DNA from: Maribacter sp. PR1
Lineage (GTDB): Bacteria; Bacteroidota; Bacteroidia; Flavobacteriales; Flavobacteriaceae
Reading direction: 5' to 3'
DNA length: 64,000 nt
Assembly: GCF_028464145.1 (NCBI RefSeq)
Contig: NZ_JAQPCG010000007.1
Coordinates: 62,001-126,000, forward strand
The notes under the pieces are model-generated. The model saw only the letters and a program-made list of their open reading frames with translations. It was not told the origin of the DNA and did no database searches. Both the position numbers and the translations under genes were made by a program. Of this stretch, positions 34,202 to 42,760 are shown in pieces; position 1 is the first letter of the stretch, and the number at the start of each line of letters is the position of its first letter.

Positions 34202-35098
34202 ATGAAATGGGAACACGCCTTACGAGACTACGAACATTATTTAAAATTAGAACGTGGGTTGGCAAACAACTCCATAAAAAATTACAAGTGGGACGTTGAA
34301 AAATTAATGATTTACCTTGCCAACCATCAAATAGATGACTCACCCATAAAGATTTCAAAGGAAATTGTTCAGCAATTTATCTATGAAGTTGCCAAAGTAG
34401 TAAACCCTCGTTCGCAAGCAAGAATTATATCGGGCCTTAAAAGTTTTTTCAATTATTTAGTTTTTGAGGATTATAGAGCAGACAACCCATTGGACTTAAT
34501 TGAAGCCCCGAAGGTTGGACGAAAACTACCAGATACACTCTCTGAAGAAGAAATAAATAAACTTATTACACATATCGACTTAAGTAAGCCTGAAGGAGAG
34601 CGCAATAGGGCCATGCTAGAAACTCTTTATGGATGTGGATTACGTGTATCGGAGCTTATTGGCATCAAACTTTCCGATCTCTTTTTCGATGAAGATTTTA
34701 TTAAAGTAACCGGAAAGGGAGATAAGCAACGCTATGTTCCAATCAGTGAGGTAAACAAAAAGTATATTGACATTTACAGAGATGAAGTTCGGGTTCACCA
34801 AACCATTCAGAAAGGTTTTGAGGATACCTTGTTTTTAAATAGAAGAGGTAAACAACTTACCAGAGCCATGGTTTTTACCATCGTTAAGGATTTGGCAGAG
34901 AAAATTGGTCTTCAAAAAAATATTAGTCCACATACATTTAGACATTCATTTGCAACTCACTTGCTAGAAAATGGCGCTGACCTAAGGGCCATTCAACAAA
35001 TGCTTGGCCATGAGAGCATTACTACTACAGAAGTTTATATGCATGTTGACCGTACACATTTGGCAGACATTATGAACAAATATCACCCAAGGAAGTAA
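34202..35098 (+). CDS. xerD: site-specific tyrosine recombinase XerD
   Basis: A 298-residue tyrosine recombinase. An N-terminal core-binding domain (about residues 1-90) precedes the catalytic domain. Catalytic residues are Arg in YGCGLRVSEL, Lys in GKGDKQR, HxxR in HTFRHSFATHLL, His in LGHESITT and the Tyr nucleophile in EVYMHV. This is the full set of R-K-HxxR-H-Y. Its length and the absence of adjacent att-like sites or mobile genes point to the chromosomal XerD that resolves dimers at dif with XerC, not to an integrase. It stands alone. Confidence 0.94.
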   Translation: MKWEHALRDYEHYLKLERGLANNSIKNYKWDVEKLMIYLANHQIDDSPIKISKEIVQQFIYEVAKVVNPRSQARIISGLKSFFNYLVFEDYRADNPLDLIEAPKVGRKLPDTLSEEEINKLITHIDLSKPEGERNRAMLETLYGCGLRVSELIGIKLSDLFFDEDFIKVTGKGDKQRYVPISEVNKKYIDIYRDEVRVHQTIQKGFEDTLFLNRRGKQLTRAMVFTIVKDLAEKIGLQKNISPHTFRHSFATHLLENGADLRAIQQMLGHESITTTEVYMHVDRTHLADIMNKYHPRK

Positions 35099-35114
35099 AT
35101 CACAAGAATCCCAA

Positions 35115-36407
35115 TCAATCCTTAAACTGATGGTAATCTCTTTTATAGGGGCGTATAATCAATCTTGCCTCACGATCAAATCGTATATAATTATAGACCC
35201 AGTTTATAAAGACCACTACCCTATTTTTGAACCCGATTAAATAGAACAGATGAACAAACATCCAAACAAACCAGGCAAAAACTCCTTGAAATCTGATGTT
35301 TTTTAAATCACACACAGCTTTATTTCTACCAACCGTTGCCATACTACCCTTGTCCTTATAGACAAAAGGTTTTAGTGGCTTCTCATTAACCAATCGTATC
35401 AAATTTTCTCCCAAATTTCTTCCCTGTTGAATGGCAGGTTGAGCCATCATGGGATGTCCTTTTGGGGCCTCTTCGCTCTGCATACAGGCAATATCTCCAA
35501 TAGCAAATATTTCTGGATGATCAATGACCCGATTATACTCATCAACTTTAATTCGGTTCCCCTCAGCAATAAGTTCTTTCGCATCAATACCCTTAATCGT
35601 CGCTCCTTTGACCCCTGCGGCCCAAATTAAGGTTGCCGTTTCAAATGTAAGATCCGTCTTTGTACGTACCGTCTTTCCATCGTATGAAGTTACTCTAACA
35701 TTCTTCCAAACCTGAACTCCCAATTCTTCCAAGAAGTCCTCCGCCTTTTTTGAGGCCTTTTCGCTCATAGCATCCAAAAGATGGTCCCTTGCCTGGATTA
35801 TGTTTATCTGCGCCCTCCGCGTATCCAAATCCGGGTAATCCTTCGGTAAAATTCCTTTTTTAATTTCAGCAAGGGCACCTGCCAATTCCACACCAGTAGG
35901 GCCTCCACCGACAATGACAAAATTCATTAGTGCATTACGTTCATGGTATTCATCCGTCAACAATGCCTGTTCAAAATTCTCCAAAATCAAACTTCTAAGG
36001 TTCAAAGATTGAGGAATCGACTTCATGGCCATGGCGTGTTTTTCAAGTTCATCATTTCCAAAAAAGTTGGTTTCGGACCCAGTGGCAATAACGAGATAGT
36101 CATAGGACAATTCGCCAATGGATGTTTGCAGCATCCTCTTTTCGGGCATTATTTCGGTGACTTCGGCAAGTCTAAAAAAAGCATTTTTATAACCATTAAG
36201 CACCTTACGCAAAGGGTAGGCAATGGAATCGGGTTCAAGACCTCCCGTAGAAACTTGATATAACAAAGGTTGAAAAGTGTGATAGTTATTCTTGTCCAAA
36301 AGCACTACTTGTACTTCTTGCTTTCTTAGTTTTTCAGCTAAGGAAATCCCCCCAAAGCCTCCGCCAATAATTACTATTCTGGGGTAATTGGACCTAGGTA
36401 TATTCAT
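35115..36407 (-). CDS. ndh: type II NADH dehydrogenase (NDH-2)-like FAD oxidoreductase
   Basis: A 430-residue protein of the two-dinucleotide-binding-domain family. The FAD site is IIGGGFGGISLAEKLRK at residues 13-29, and the NAD site is FVIVGGGPTGVELAGALAE near 165-183. LYQVSTGGLEPDSIAYPLRK and YLVIATGSETNFFG are family features. The C-terminus (about 360-395) has hydrophobic helices that would anchor it to the membrane. It passes electrons from NADH to quinone without proton pumping. It is convergent with xerD (16 nt between stops) and divergent from the M20 gene. Confidence 0.9.
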   Translation of the reverse strand: MNIPRSNYPRIVIIGGGFGGISLAEKLRKQEVQVVLLDKNNYHTFQPLLYQVSTGGLEPDSIAYPLRKVLNGYKNAFFRLAEVTEIMPEKRMLQTSIGELSYDYLVIATGSETNFFGNDELEKHAMAMKSIPQSLNLRSLILENFEQALLTDEYHERNALMNFVIVGGGPTGVELAGALAEIKKGILPKDYPDLDTRRAQINIIQARDHLLDAMSEKASKKAEDFLEELGVQVWKNVRVTSYDGKTVRTKTDLTFETATLIWAAGVKGATIKGIDAKELIAEGNRIKVDEYNRVIDHPEIFAIGDIACMQSEEAPKGHPMMAQPAIQQGRNLGENLIRLVNEKPLKPFVYKDKGSMATVGRNKAVCDLKNIRFQGVFAWFVWMFVHLFYLIGFKNRVVVFINWVYNYIRFDREARLIIRPYKRDYHQFKD

Positions 36408-36508
36408 AAATATAAAAGTAAGCTGTAAAATTAAACAAACAGGCTTCTTTTGGAAAAGAATATACCGTTTTTAGTAACTTTAAGGGCTAACTCAAAAACC
36501 ACTCTAGA

Positions 36509-37936
36509 ATGCGAAAATCAACTTTATTGTTCATAAGCCTATGTACTTCCGTACTTACCTTAAGCTCACAAAAAACAAAAAAAGACGTTTTAAAATCCTT
36601 AGATACCAAAAGCGAAATGTACGGTGATATTTCTCAACAAATCTGGAATTTGGCTGAGATGGGCTACCAAGAACAAAAAAGTTCCACCCTATTACAAAAA
36701 ACACTAGAAGATGCCGGATTTACAATTAAAAAAGGAGTCGCCGGTATTCCTACGGCTTTTATTGCAGAATATGGTAGTGGAAGCCCTGTAGTAGCGATTA
36801 TGGGAGAATATGATGCTCTCCCCGGACTCTCACAAGAAGCGGTAGCAGAGAAAAAATCGGCCGGAGGAGCAGCCGGACATGCCTGTGGCCATCATTTGTT
36901 TGGTACGGCTTCTACGGCAGCAGCTATTGCTACAAAAGAATGGATAGATGCTAATAAAAAGCAGGGAACCATTAGGTTTTATGGTACACCTGCGGAAGAG
37001 GGTGGTTCTGGAAAGGTTTATATGGTCAGGGCCGGTGTTTTTGACGATGTTGATATCGCCCTGCACTGGCATCCCGGTTCACAAAATTCCGCAAATGCCG
37101 GAGCCGCTCTCGCTAATAAATCCGCTAAATTTAGATTCCATGGTTTTTCTGCCCATGCAGCGGCGGCGCCAGAACAAGGTCGCTCTGCCTTGGACGGTGT
37201 CGAGGCTATGGATATGATGGTTAATATGATGAGGGAACATGTGCCATCCGAGGCAAGAATTCATTATGTAATAACTTCTGGTGGAAAAGCACCCAATGTG
37301 GTGCCAGATTTTGCAGAGGTATATTACTACGCTAGACATAATACCCGAGATGTTGTCATAGATATTTTTGATCGTATCGTAAAAGCTGCTGAAGGTGCAG
37401 CTTTAGGAACAGGAACGACCATGGACTATGAAATGCTAGGTGGTGTTCATGAATTACTACCCAATCTCACCCTACAAAAGGTAATGCACGATAACCTATC
37501 CGAAGTGGGAGGGTTCGATTATACCCCAGAGGAAAAAGAATTTGCCGATAAAATTGCGAAATCCTTGGGTAAGGAAAAAGCAGATCTCAGTATCGCAAAA
37601 AACGTTCAGCCTTACAAAACGGAAGCAAAACCAGGGGGTTCCACCGATGTTGGGGATGTTAGCTTTACGGTGCCTACCGTAGGTATGAGTGCAGCTACTT
37701 GGGTCCCAGGTACTCCAGCGCACAGTTGGCAAGCCGTGGCTGCTGGAGGAACTTCCATAGGTAAAAAAGGTATGATGGTTGCCGCAAAAGCCCTGACCTT
37801 AACGGCTATTGACCTTTTCTACGATAAAAAATTGGTGGAGAACGCAAAAAAGGAGTTTATCGAAAAGCGCGGGCCTGATTTTGAATACATTCCACTTCTT
37901 GGAGATAGAGAGCCAGCCTTGGACTATAGAAACTAA
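36509..37936 (+). CDS. exported M20-family amidohydrolase (AbgB-like)
   Basis: A 475-residue M20 metallohydrolase. A signal peptide (about residues 1-20) indicates export. Metal-binding elements are VAIMGEYDALPGLS, GHACGHHLFGTAS and TPAEEGGSGKVYM. A dimerisation domain of about 110 residues follows (GFSAHAAAAPEQGRSALDGVEAMDMM). The C-terminal STDVGDVSFTVPT has another ligand. The closest named group is aminobenzoyl-glutamate hydrolase subunit B, but those are cytoplasmic. It probably cleaves an N-acyl or glutamyl amide in the periplasm. A TTG-N22-TAACTTTA element (36450-36482) may be its promoter. Confidence 0.9.
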   Translation: MRKSTLLFISLCTSVLTLSSQKTKKDVLKSLDTKSEMYGDISQQIWNLAEMGYQEQKSSTLLQKTLEDAGFTIKKGVAGIPTAFIAEYGSGSPVVAIMGEYDALPGLSQEAVAEKKSAGGAAGHACGHHLFGTASTAAAIATKEWIDANKKQGTIRFYGTPAEEGGSGKVYMVRAGVFDDVDIALHWHPGSQNSANAGAALANKSAKFRFHGFSAHAAAAPEQGRSALDGVEAMDMMVNMMREHVPSEARIHYVITSGGKAPNVVPDFAEVYYYARHNTRDVVIDIFDRIVKAAEGAALGTGTTMDYEMLGGVHELLPNLTLQKVMHDNLSEVGGFDYTPEEKEFADKIAKSLGKEKADLSIAKNVQPYKTEAKPGGSTDVGDVSFTVPTVGMSAATWVPGTPAHSWQAVAAGGTSIGKKGMMVAAKALTLTAIDLFYDKKLVENAKKEFIEKRGPDFEYIPLLGDREPALDYRN

Positions 37937-38059
37937 TAGAAATAAACCCAAAAGAAATACATTAGCCGGTCGCGTGCACTCTTTTATTTCATTTAATTCA
38001 TTCTTTTGTAACAAAAGTGAACTACACACTACTAATACCTTAACAACAACCAACCATTA

Positions 38060-38554
38060 GTGAATAAAGAACTGGAACATAAGTTTGTGACAGAGCTCCA
38101 GGACAATCAAAATATTGTCCATAAAGTGTGTACGTTATATACAAATGACAAAGATTCGCATAAGGATTTGTTTCAGGAAATAACTATTCAATTATGGAAG
38201 GCCTATCCCAAATTTAGAGGTGAGGCAAAGTTTAGCACATGGATGTACCGAGTAGCACTTAATACAGCCATTACATTATACAGAAAATCCAAAAGAAGAA
38301 TAGCTACGCAAGATTATGAGTCGGTCATTTTTAAGATAAAGGCCGATGAATATGACGAAACCGAAGAACAACAATTGAAATTGATGTACAAGGCCGTAAG
38401 ACAATTAGGAGATATTGACAAGGCCTTGGTTTTTATGTATTTGGAGGACAAAAACTATACGGAAATAGCGGAAACTTTAGGTATTACAGAAGTGAATGCT
38501 CGTGTAAAAATGAACCGTATCAAAACAAAATTAAGAACTATTTTGAACCCCTAG
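38060..38554 (+). CDS. ECF-type RNA polymerase sigma factor
   Basis: A 164-residue sigma factor starting at a GTG. Region 2 (about residues 20-80: NIVHKVCTLYTND, DLFQEITIQLWKAYPKF, TWMYRVALNTAITLYRK) and region 4 (about 110-160: ALVFMYLEDKNYTEIAETLGIT, ARVKMNRIKTKLR) are clear. The downstream membrane-protein gene starts 3 nt after its stop. This pairing is a common flavobacterial type in which the membrane partner probably restrains the sigma factor. It is the second ECF gene in the window and is unrelated in sequence order to the module at 18143. Confidence 0.92.
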   Translation: MNKELEHKFVTELQDNQNIVHKVCTLYTNDKDSHKDLFQEITIQLWKAYPKFRGEAKFSTWMYRVALNTAITLYRKSKRRIATQDYESVIFKIKADEYDETEEQQLKLMYKAVRQLGDIDKALVFMYLEDKNYTEIAETLGITEVNARVKMNRIKTKLRTILNP

Positions 38555-38557
38555 GTT

Positions 38558-39208
38558 ATGACGGATGAGTTAGACTTATTAAAAAGGGATTGGCAGAAAA
38601 ATGAAGCAAACCTGCCCAAGCTGTCCTATTCGGAAATTCACAAAATGATATGGAAAAAATCATCTTCCATCGTAAAATGGATATTGATTATTAGTATTCT
38701 GGAATTTGTACTTCCACAACTCCTTTATCTTCTTCCACCAATGAAGGATGGAATAGCCTTTTATGAAAATATTGGGATTTCCAAGTATCTATTGGTAGCC
38801 TCAATCATTAGCTATGTCGTCGCTATCTACTTTATTTTCCAGTTCTATAAAAGGTTTAAGGAGATTTCTGTCCTGGAAGATGCTAGAAATCTAATGAAAA
38901 AAATTATCAAGACCAGAAGAACCGTAAAGCATTGGATAATCTTTTCATTATCCAGTATAATGGTTACCATCATCATCATGGTAATAGGCGTTTTTCTAAG
39001 TGATAACATAGCTGATGCCTTTCCACATTTAAGGGAGGGGTTACAAAATATTTCCCCTGAAAAGCTAAGGCTAACACTAATGCTCAGTATTGGTGGTTTT
39101 GGAAGCTTTCTTGTACTATTTATGGGCGGTGTGTACTTTTTACTTTATGGACTTTTATTAAGAAAACTCAAGAAAAACTACCGGGAGTTGAAACAATTGG
39201 AAATTTAA
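38558..39208 (+). CDS. multi-pass membrane protein, putative sigma-factor partner
   Basis: A 216-residue protein with a cytoplasmic N-terminus of about 38 residues (MTDELDLLKRDWQKNE) and four membrane segments (about 40-60, 78-98, 128-150 and 171-200). It is translationally close to the ECF gene (3 nt). The charged N-terminal helix before the membrane domain would be the natural sigma-contact site. I recognise no named domain, so the anti-sigma role is positional inference. It converges with the acyltransferase gene, whose stop overlaps by 4 nt. Confidence 0.75.
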   Translation: MTDELDLLKRDWQKNEANLPKLSYSEIHKMIWKKSSSIVKWILIISILEFVLPQLLYLLPPMKDGIAFYENIGISKYLLVASIISYVVAIYFIFQFYKRFKEISVLEDARNLMKKIIKTRRTVKHWIIFSLSSIMVTIIIMVIGVFLSDNIADAFPHLREGLQNISPEKLRLTLMLSIGGFGSFLVLFMGGVYFLLYGLLLRKLKKNYRELKQLEI

Positions 39209-40011
39209 CTGGTACGCCATCTCCTTTTTTGATTCTCCTCTTCATAGGCCAATAATTCATCCTTAGGAATCACTTTTAGAAAAGATGGATGCTGTTCAAT
39301 GGCATATTCCAATTTTTCTATGATGGATTCGGTCGTTTCATTTTCATAATCTATATCCAATGGCTCCTTTATGACCATAGACTGCAAAATACCTTTCTTT
39401 TTTACCCTTAGCCCTTTTTTATCAAAAGACCTTCTGAACCCGTCTATGACTACGGGTACTACGATAGGTTTATATTTTTTAATAATATGCGCGGTACCTT
39501 TTCTTAAGGGTTTCCAAGGTGTTGTGGTTCCTTGGGGAAATGTTATGACCCATCCATCATTTAAAGCTTTCCCTATATTGGAAATATCGCTCATTTTCAC
39601 CTGACGGTTCACTTCCTTACCTTCGGATCTCCATGTCCTTTCAACACTTATGGAACCTGCATAGGCCAAAACCTTTGTGAGTAAACTTTTTTTCATGGTT
39701 TCTGCGGCCGCGATATAATACATATTCAGTTTGGGCTGCCAGATATATCCCAAATTCTTAATAGAGTCCTCCCTACCACTCAAACTGGCATTAAATACAT
39801 GGAACATGGCCACTACATCGGCAAAATAAGTCTGATGGTTACTAACAAATAAGACGTTAGCATCAGGTAGACTTCGTATGATCTCCGAGCCATCGATCTC
39901 CAATTTATTAAATCGCTTATACCTTTGATGGGACACAACGGCCAATACTCGTATTAGCCATTTTTTCAAAAAAAGGTTATGCCCAAAAGGGTTCTTCTTA
40001 AACAATCCCAT
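39205..40011 (-). CDS. PlsC-family acyltransferase with divergent motifs
   Basis: A 268-residue member of the 1-acyl-glycerol-3-phosphate acyltransferase fold. Block I reads SNHQTYFADV, giving His-X5-Asp instead of the usual His-X4-Asp, and block III reads FPQGTTTPW, with Gln-Gly-Thr-Thr where FPEGTRS is usual. PIVVPVVIDGF matches block IV. The N-terminal part is basic (KKNPFGHNLFLKKWLIRV). The motifs are readable in the DNA and no frameshift is seen. It may acylate a lipid other than lysophosphatidate. It is 24 nt downstream of the NUDIX gene and may be co-transcribed. Confidence 0.82.
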   Translation of the reverse strand: MGLFKKNPFGHNLFLKKWLIRVLAVVSHQRYKRFNKLEIDGSEIIRSLPDANVLFVSNHQTYFADVVAMFHVFNASLSGREDSIKNLGYIWQPKLNMYYIAAAETMKKSLLTKVLAYAGSISVERTWRSEGKEVNRQVKMSDISNIGKALNDGWVITFPQGTTTPWKPLRKGTAHIIKKYKPIVVPVVIDGFRRSFDKKGLRVKKKGILQSMVIKEPLDIDYENETTESIIEKLEYAIEQHPSFLKVIPKDELLAYEEENQKRRWRTS

Positions 40012-40035
40012 AATCGCTAAAATACTAAATACTGC

Positions 40036-40677
40036 TTACAACACTTGCTTTAAAAGATCTTTAATCTCGCTCAACATCATAGCCGTGGCACCCCAAATTA
40101 TATAATCGTTTAATTTAAAGGCGGGTACGGAAACTTCTTTGGCATAGGAAGTACTTAATTTTTTAGTTGTCAAATTCATATCTTCCAAAAAGTCTACTAA
40201 CGAAATTTCAAGCAACGAGGCTACTTCCGATTCTTGAATTTTAAAGGGTTTAGGCTTTTGGTAAAGCCCTATAAAGGGCTGGACTTCAAAATTGCTAGGA
40301 GGAATATATACCTCGGAAATAGTCCGCAAAACTTCCACATCTTTGGGGTTTACCCCTACCTCCTCGTAAGTCTCCCTTAAGGCGGTGATTTTTAAACTCC
40401 CATCTTCTTTTTCAGCTTTCCCTCCAGGGAGTGCTACCTGATTGGAGTGTACCCCTTCATAGGTCTTTCTAAGGATGCATAATAGATGGGTCCTGTTATC
40501 TAAACCAGGATAGAAGAGCGCCATTACAGCTGCTTTCCGAGGATTTTTATTTACAATTTTGCCTTCCCTTAACTCCTTTATCCGAAAATCAGGCGCCATT
40601 TTATAATGGGAAATTTCGCCTGGAAGTGGTAAATCCTTTATTTTTGAAATCCGTTGCTCAAAAATGCTGAAATCCAT
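40036..40677 (-). CDS. NUDIX CoA pyrophosphatase
   Basis: A 213-residue NUDIX hydrolase. The UPF0035-type signature LLCILRKTYEGVHSNQVALPGG precedes the Nudix box GGKAEKEDG..ALRETYEEVGV (residues about 92-115), the arrangement of CoA-cleaving pyrophosphatases. The Glu-rich REXXEE core is intact. It likely hydrolyses CoA or oxidised CoA to phosphopantetheine and 3',5'-ADP. Its start codon overlaps that of the divergent peptidylprolyl isomerase gene in CATG. Length is normal. Confidence 0.9.
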   Translation of the reverse strand: MDFSIFEQRISKIKDLPLPGEISHYKMAPDFRIKELREGKIVNKNPRKAAVMALFYPGLDNRTHLLCILRKTYEGVHSNQVALPGGKAEKEDGSLKITALRETYEEVGVNPKDVEVLRTISEVYIPPSNFEVQPFIGLYQKPKPFKIQESEVASLLEISLVDFLEDMNLTTKKLSTSYAKEVSVPAFKLNDYIIWGATAMMLSEIKDLLKQVL

Positions 40678-41395
40678 GCGCTTAAAGACTTGCTACTACT
40701 TTTTACTTTTTATTGCTACACCGTTTATTGGATGCAAAGATAACCCCAAGAAATCTGAAACTAAACCAAATAAAGAAATAAAAGAAATTGATTCTATCGA
40801 GGTTGCTGAAAAAGAAACCAATGATGAGCAAGAAAAGGATGAATTTGTACTTACAGAGGATAATGCCATCGATTTTTTCTTCGACTATCAAAAAGACTTA
40901 GAAGCCGATAAAGTTAAAATAACAACTGACTTTGGGAGTTTTGTAATTCAATTGTACGACAACGTACCTTATCATAAGGCCAATTTTATTTATCTGACCA
41001 GAAAAGGATATTTTGACTATACTCAATTCCATAGGGTAGTAAAAGATTTCATTATTCAAGGTGGAAATTCCGACGATAAAAAAACAGCAAAAAAGAGGGG
41101 TGATATTGGTAGGTACCTACTACCTCCGGACACGAGAAAAGGGTATAAACATGATAGAGGAACCATTTCCATGCCTAGTAGCGAAATAGACAACCCCCAC
41201 ATGTTGGCATCACCATACGAATTTTTCATTGTAGTTACAGACCCAGGATCCTATCATTTAGATGGCGACTTTACCCCTTTTGGACGTGTAATAGAAGGTA
41301 TGGACGTTGTAGACAAGATAAATGCCCAACCTGTTGGCAAAGGAGATTGGCCCTCTCAGAACATATACATTACAAAAGCAGAAGTTATCGAATAA
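40676..41395 (+). CDS. cyclophilin-type peptidylprolyl isomerase lipoprotein
   Basis: A 239-residue lipoprotein. The signal ends at PFIGC near residue 20 and is followed by an acidic/lysine-rich linker of about 45 residues. The cyclophilin domain (about 75-238) shows ITTDFGSFVIQLYDNVPYH, YFDYTQFHRVVKDFIIQGGN with the catalytic Arg, RGTISMPSS and GDFTPFGRVIEGMDVV. It folds periplasmic or outer-membrane proteins. A start at 40664 is also open, but the ATG at 40676 gives a cleaner signal peptide. It abuts the convergent TRIC-like gene with no gap. Confidence 0.92.
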   Translation: MRLKTCYYFLLFIATPFIGCKDNPKKSETKPNKEIKEIDSIEVAEKETNDEQEKDEFVLTEDNAIDFFFDYQKDLEADKVKITTDFGSFVIQLYDNVPYHKANFIYLTRKGYFDYTQFHRVVKDFIIQGGNSDDKKTAKKRGDIGRYLLPPDTRKGYKHDRGTISMPSSEIDNPHMLASPYEFFIVVTDPGSYHLDGDFTPFGRVIEGMDVVDKINAQPVGKGDWPSQNIYITKAEVIE

Positions 41396-42007
41396 TTACT
41401 TCGCCTTGGGGTAAATATTGGGCAAGGAAATTTTAAATATTACCGCTAACAATCGCATTATTATAATACAGAGAATTGCCGTTACATAGGCAATAACAGA
41501 ATTCATAGGGAACTGAAGCATTACAAAATAAATGCCTCCGCCCAATATACAAACAGTTGCATATATCTCCTTTCTAAAAATAACAGGTATTTCGTTACAA
41601 AGAATATCACGAATAACACCTCCGAAACAAGCGGTCATGGTTCCCAATGCAATACACATAATTGGGAGCAAACCTGCGTCCAGACCTTTTTGAATTCCAA
41701 TCATTGTATATAACCCGATACCTATGGTATCGAACAAAAAAAGGGATTTTCTAAAATATTTTAAACGTCCAACGAATAGAATGGAAAATATAACAGTAAT
41801 TAATATAATGACAATATAATTGGGTTGGGTCATCCATCCAACTGGGGTACTTCCTACGAGAACATCACGCAATGTTCCTCCACCAACAGCTGTAACAAAG
41901 GCAATGATAAACACTCCAAATACATCCAAACGTTTATCCATGGCGACCAATACACCGGATATCGCAAAGGCAATGGTACCTAAAATATCGATTACTGTAT
42001 ATATCAT
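41396..42007 (-). CDS. trimeric intracellular cation channel (TRIC)-like protein
   Basis: A 203-residue membrane protein with about seven hydrophobic segments arranged as two three-helix repeats. Each repeat carries a glycine-rich kinked signature (TAVGGGTLRDVLVG and CFGGVIRDILCNEIP, the latter followed by FRKE). This is the bacterial YicG/UPF0126 group related to TRIC potassium channels. The first helix is IDILGTIAFAISGVLVAMD. It lies 3 nt after the RDD gene stop, so the two are probably co-transcribed. Confidence 0.9.
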   Translation of the reverse strand: MIYTVIDILGTIAFAISGVLVAMDKRLDVFGVFIIAFVTAVGGGTLRDVLVGSTPVGWMTQPNYIVIILITVIFSILFVGRLKYFRKSLFLFDTIGIGLYTMIGIQKGLDAGLLPIMCIALGTMTACFGGVIRDILCNEIPVIFRKEIYATVCILGGGIYFVMLQFPMNSVIAYVTAILCIIIMRLLAVIFKISLPNIYPKAK

Positions 42008-42010
42008 GTA

Positions 42011-42727
42011 TTAATACTGTTGGGTGTAATAGCTGTAATCCTTAATTACAATATCTACAAACTCCATGGGTTGCAAATCACTGGTTATATCGGTCACTTT
42101 TTTTATCCGATTATTCAAGGACAATATTACGCGATGATTTCCATTTCGCTTCGCGTTATCGAACAAATTCTTAATGGTCTGCATTTCACTATCTTTAAAA
42201 ACCGTGACTTGGGGAAATTTTGGAGTATAATTCTCGGGTACATCCCTTAGAAGCGTATCCTTCAAAAACACTTTTCTTTTTTCACTTATTACTGTTGTCC
42301 CTGCAGCAATGTCGCCTACCCTTTGTCCCTTTCCACGAATTAGAATGGTAAAAACGGCAACACCACCGGAGCTCAGCATAATATCAAGAATCCGTAAAAT
42401 CCATCGAATAAAATAACTGGAAAATACAGGCTTGGTACCATCCAACTTTACCACTCTAATCTTTAAAAAACTTTTACCTATAGTCTTGCCATCCATAAAA
42501 GTTTCCAACAATAAATAATATAAAAAAGCTGGTAAACTTAACAGCATATATATAGCCCACTGATCTCCGGGGTCTACATCCAATGCCAACAGCACCCATA
42601 TCATAAGAACATAATAGATAACGATTATGAGTGAATCTATTATGTAAGCCAGCATGCGATCACCAAGGTGTGCCGTGTTTTGAGCAATGCTTATATTTTG
42701 AGCAGTTTCTATTTGAAATTGTTCCAT
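42011..42727 (-). CDS. RDD-family membrane protein
   Basis: A 238-residue protein with the RDD signature beginning LGDRMLAYIIDSLIIVIYYVLM (residues 22-43). Four hydrophobic segments are visible, plus GKTIGKSFLKIRVVKLDG in the loop and RGKGQRVGDIAAGTTVI near residues 128-145. The C-terminal 80 residues are soluble. It is divergent from the SpoIIM-like gene with only about 33 nt between starts. RDD and SpoIIM-like genes often travel with MoxR and DUF58 loci, so it is part of the next cluster functionally. The role is unknown; transport or gating in the membrane is a guess. Confidence 0.9.
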   Translation of the reverse strand: MEQFQIETAQNISIAQNTAHLGDRMLAYIIDSLIIVIYYVLMIWVLLALDVDPGDQWAIYMLLSLPAFLYYLLLETFMDGKTIGKSFLKIRVVKLDGTKPVFSSYFIRWILRILDIMLSSGGVAVFTILIRGKGQRVGDIAAGTTVISEKRKVFLKDTLLRDVPENYTPKFPQVTVFKDSEMQTIKNLFDNAKRNGNHRVILSLNNRIKKVTDITSDLQPMEFVDIVIKDYSYYTQQY

Positions 42728-42760
42728 TCTTTTGTTTCTTTGGTATAAACCAAGTAGTTA

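Noticed and set aside
34202-35098. Tyrosine recombinase as the mark of an integrated mobile element
   Set aside because: It has XerD length and motifs, no tRNA or att-like repeats, no transposase or phage genes nearby.
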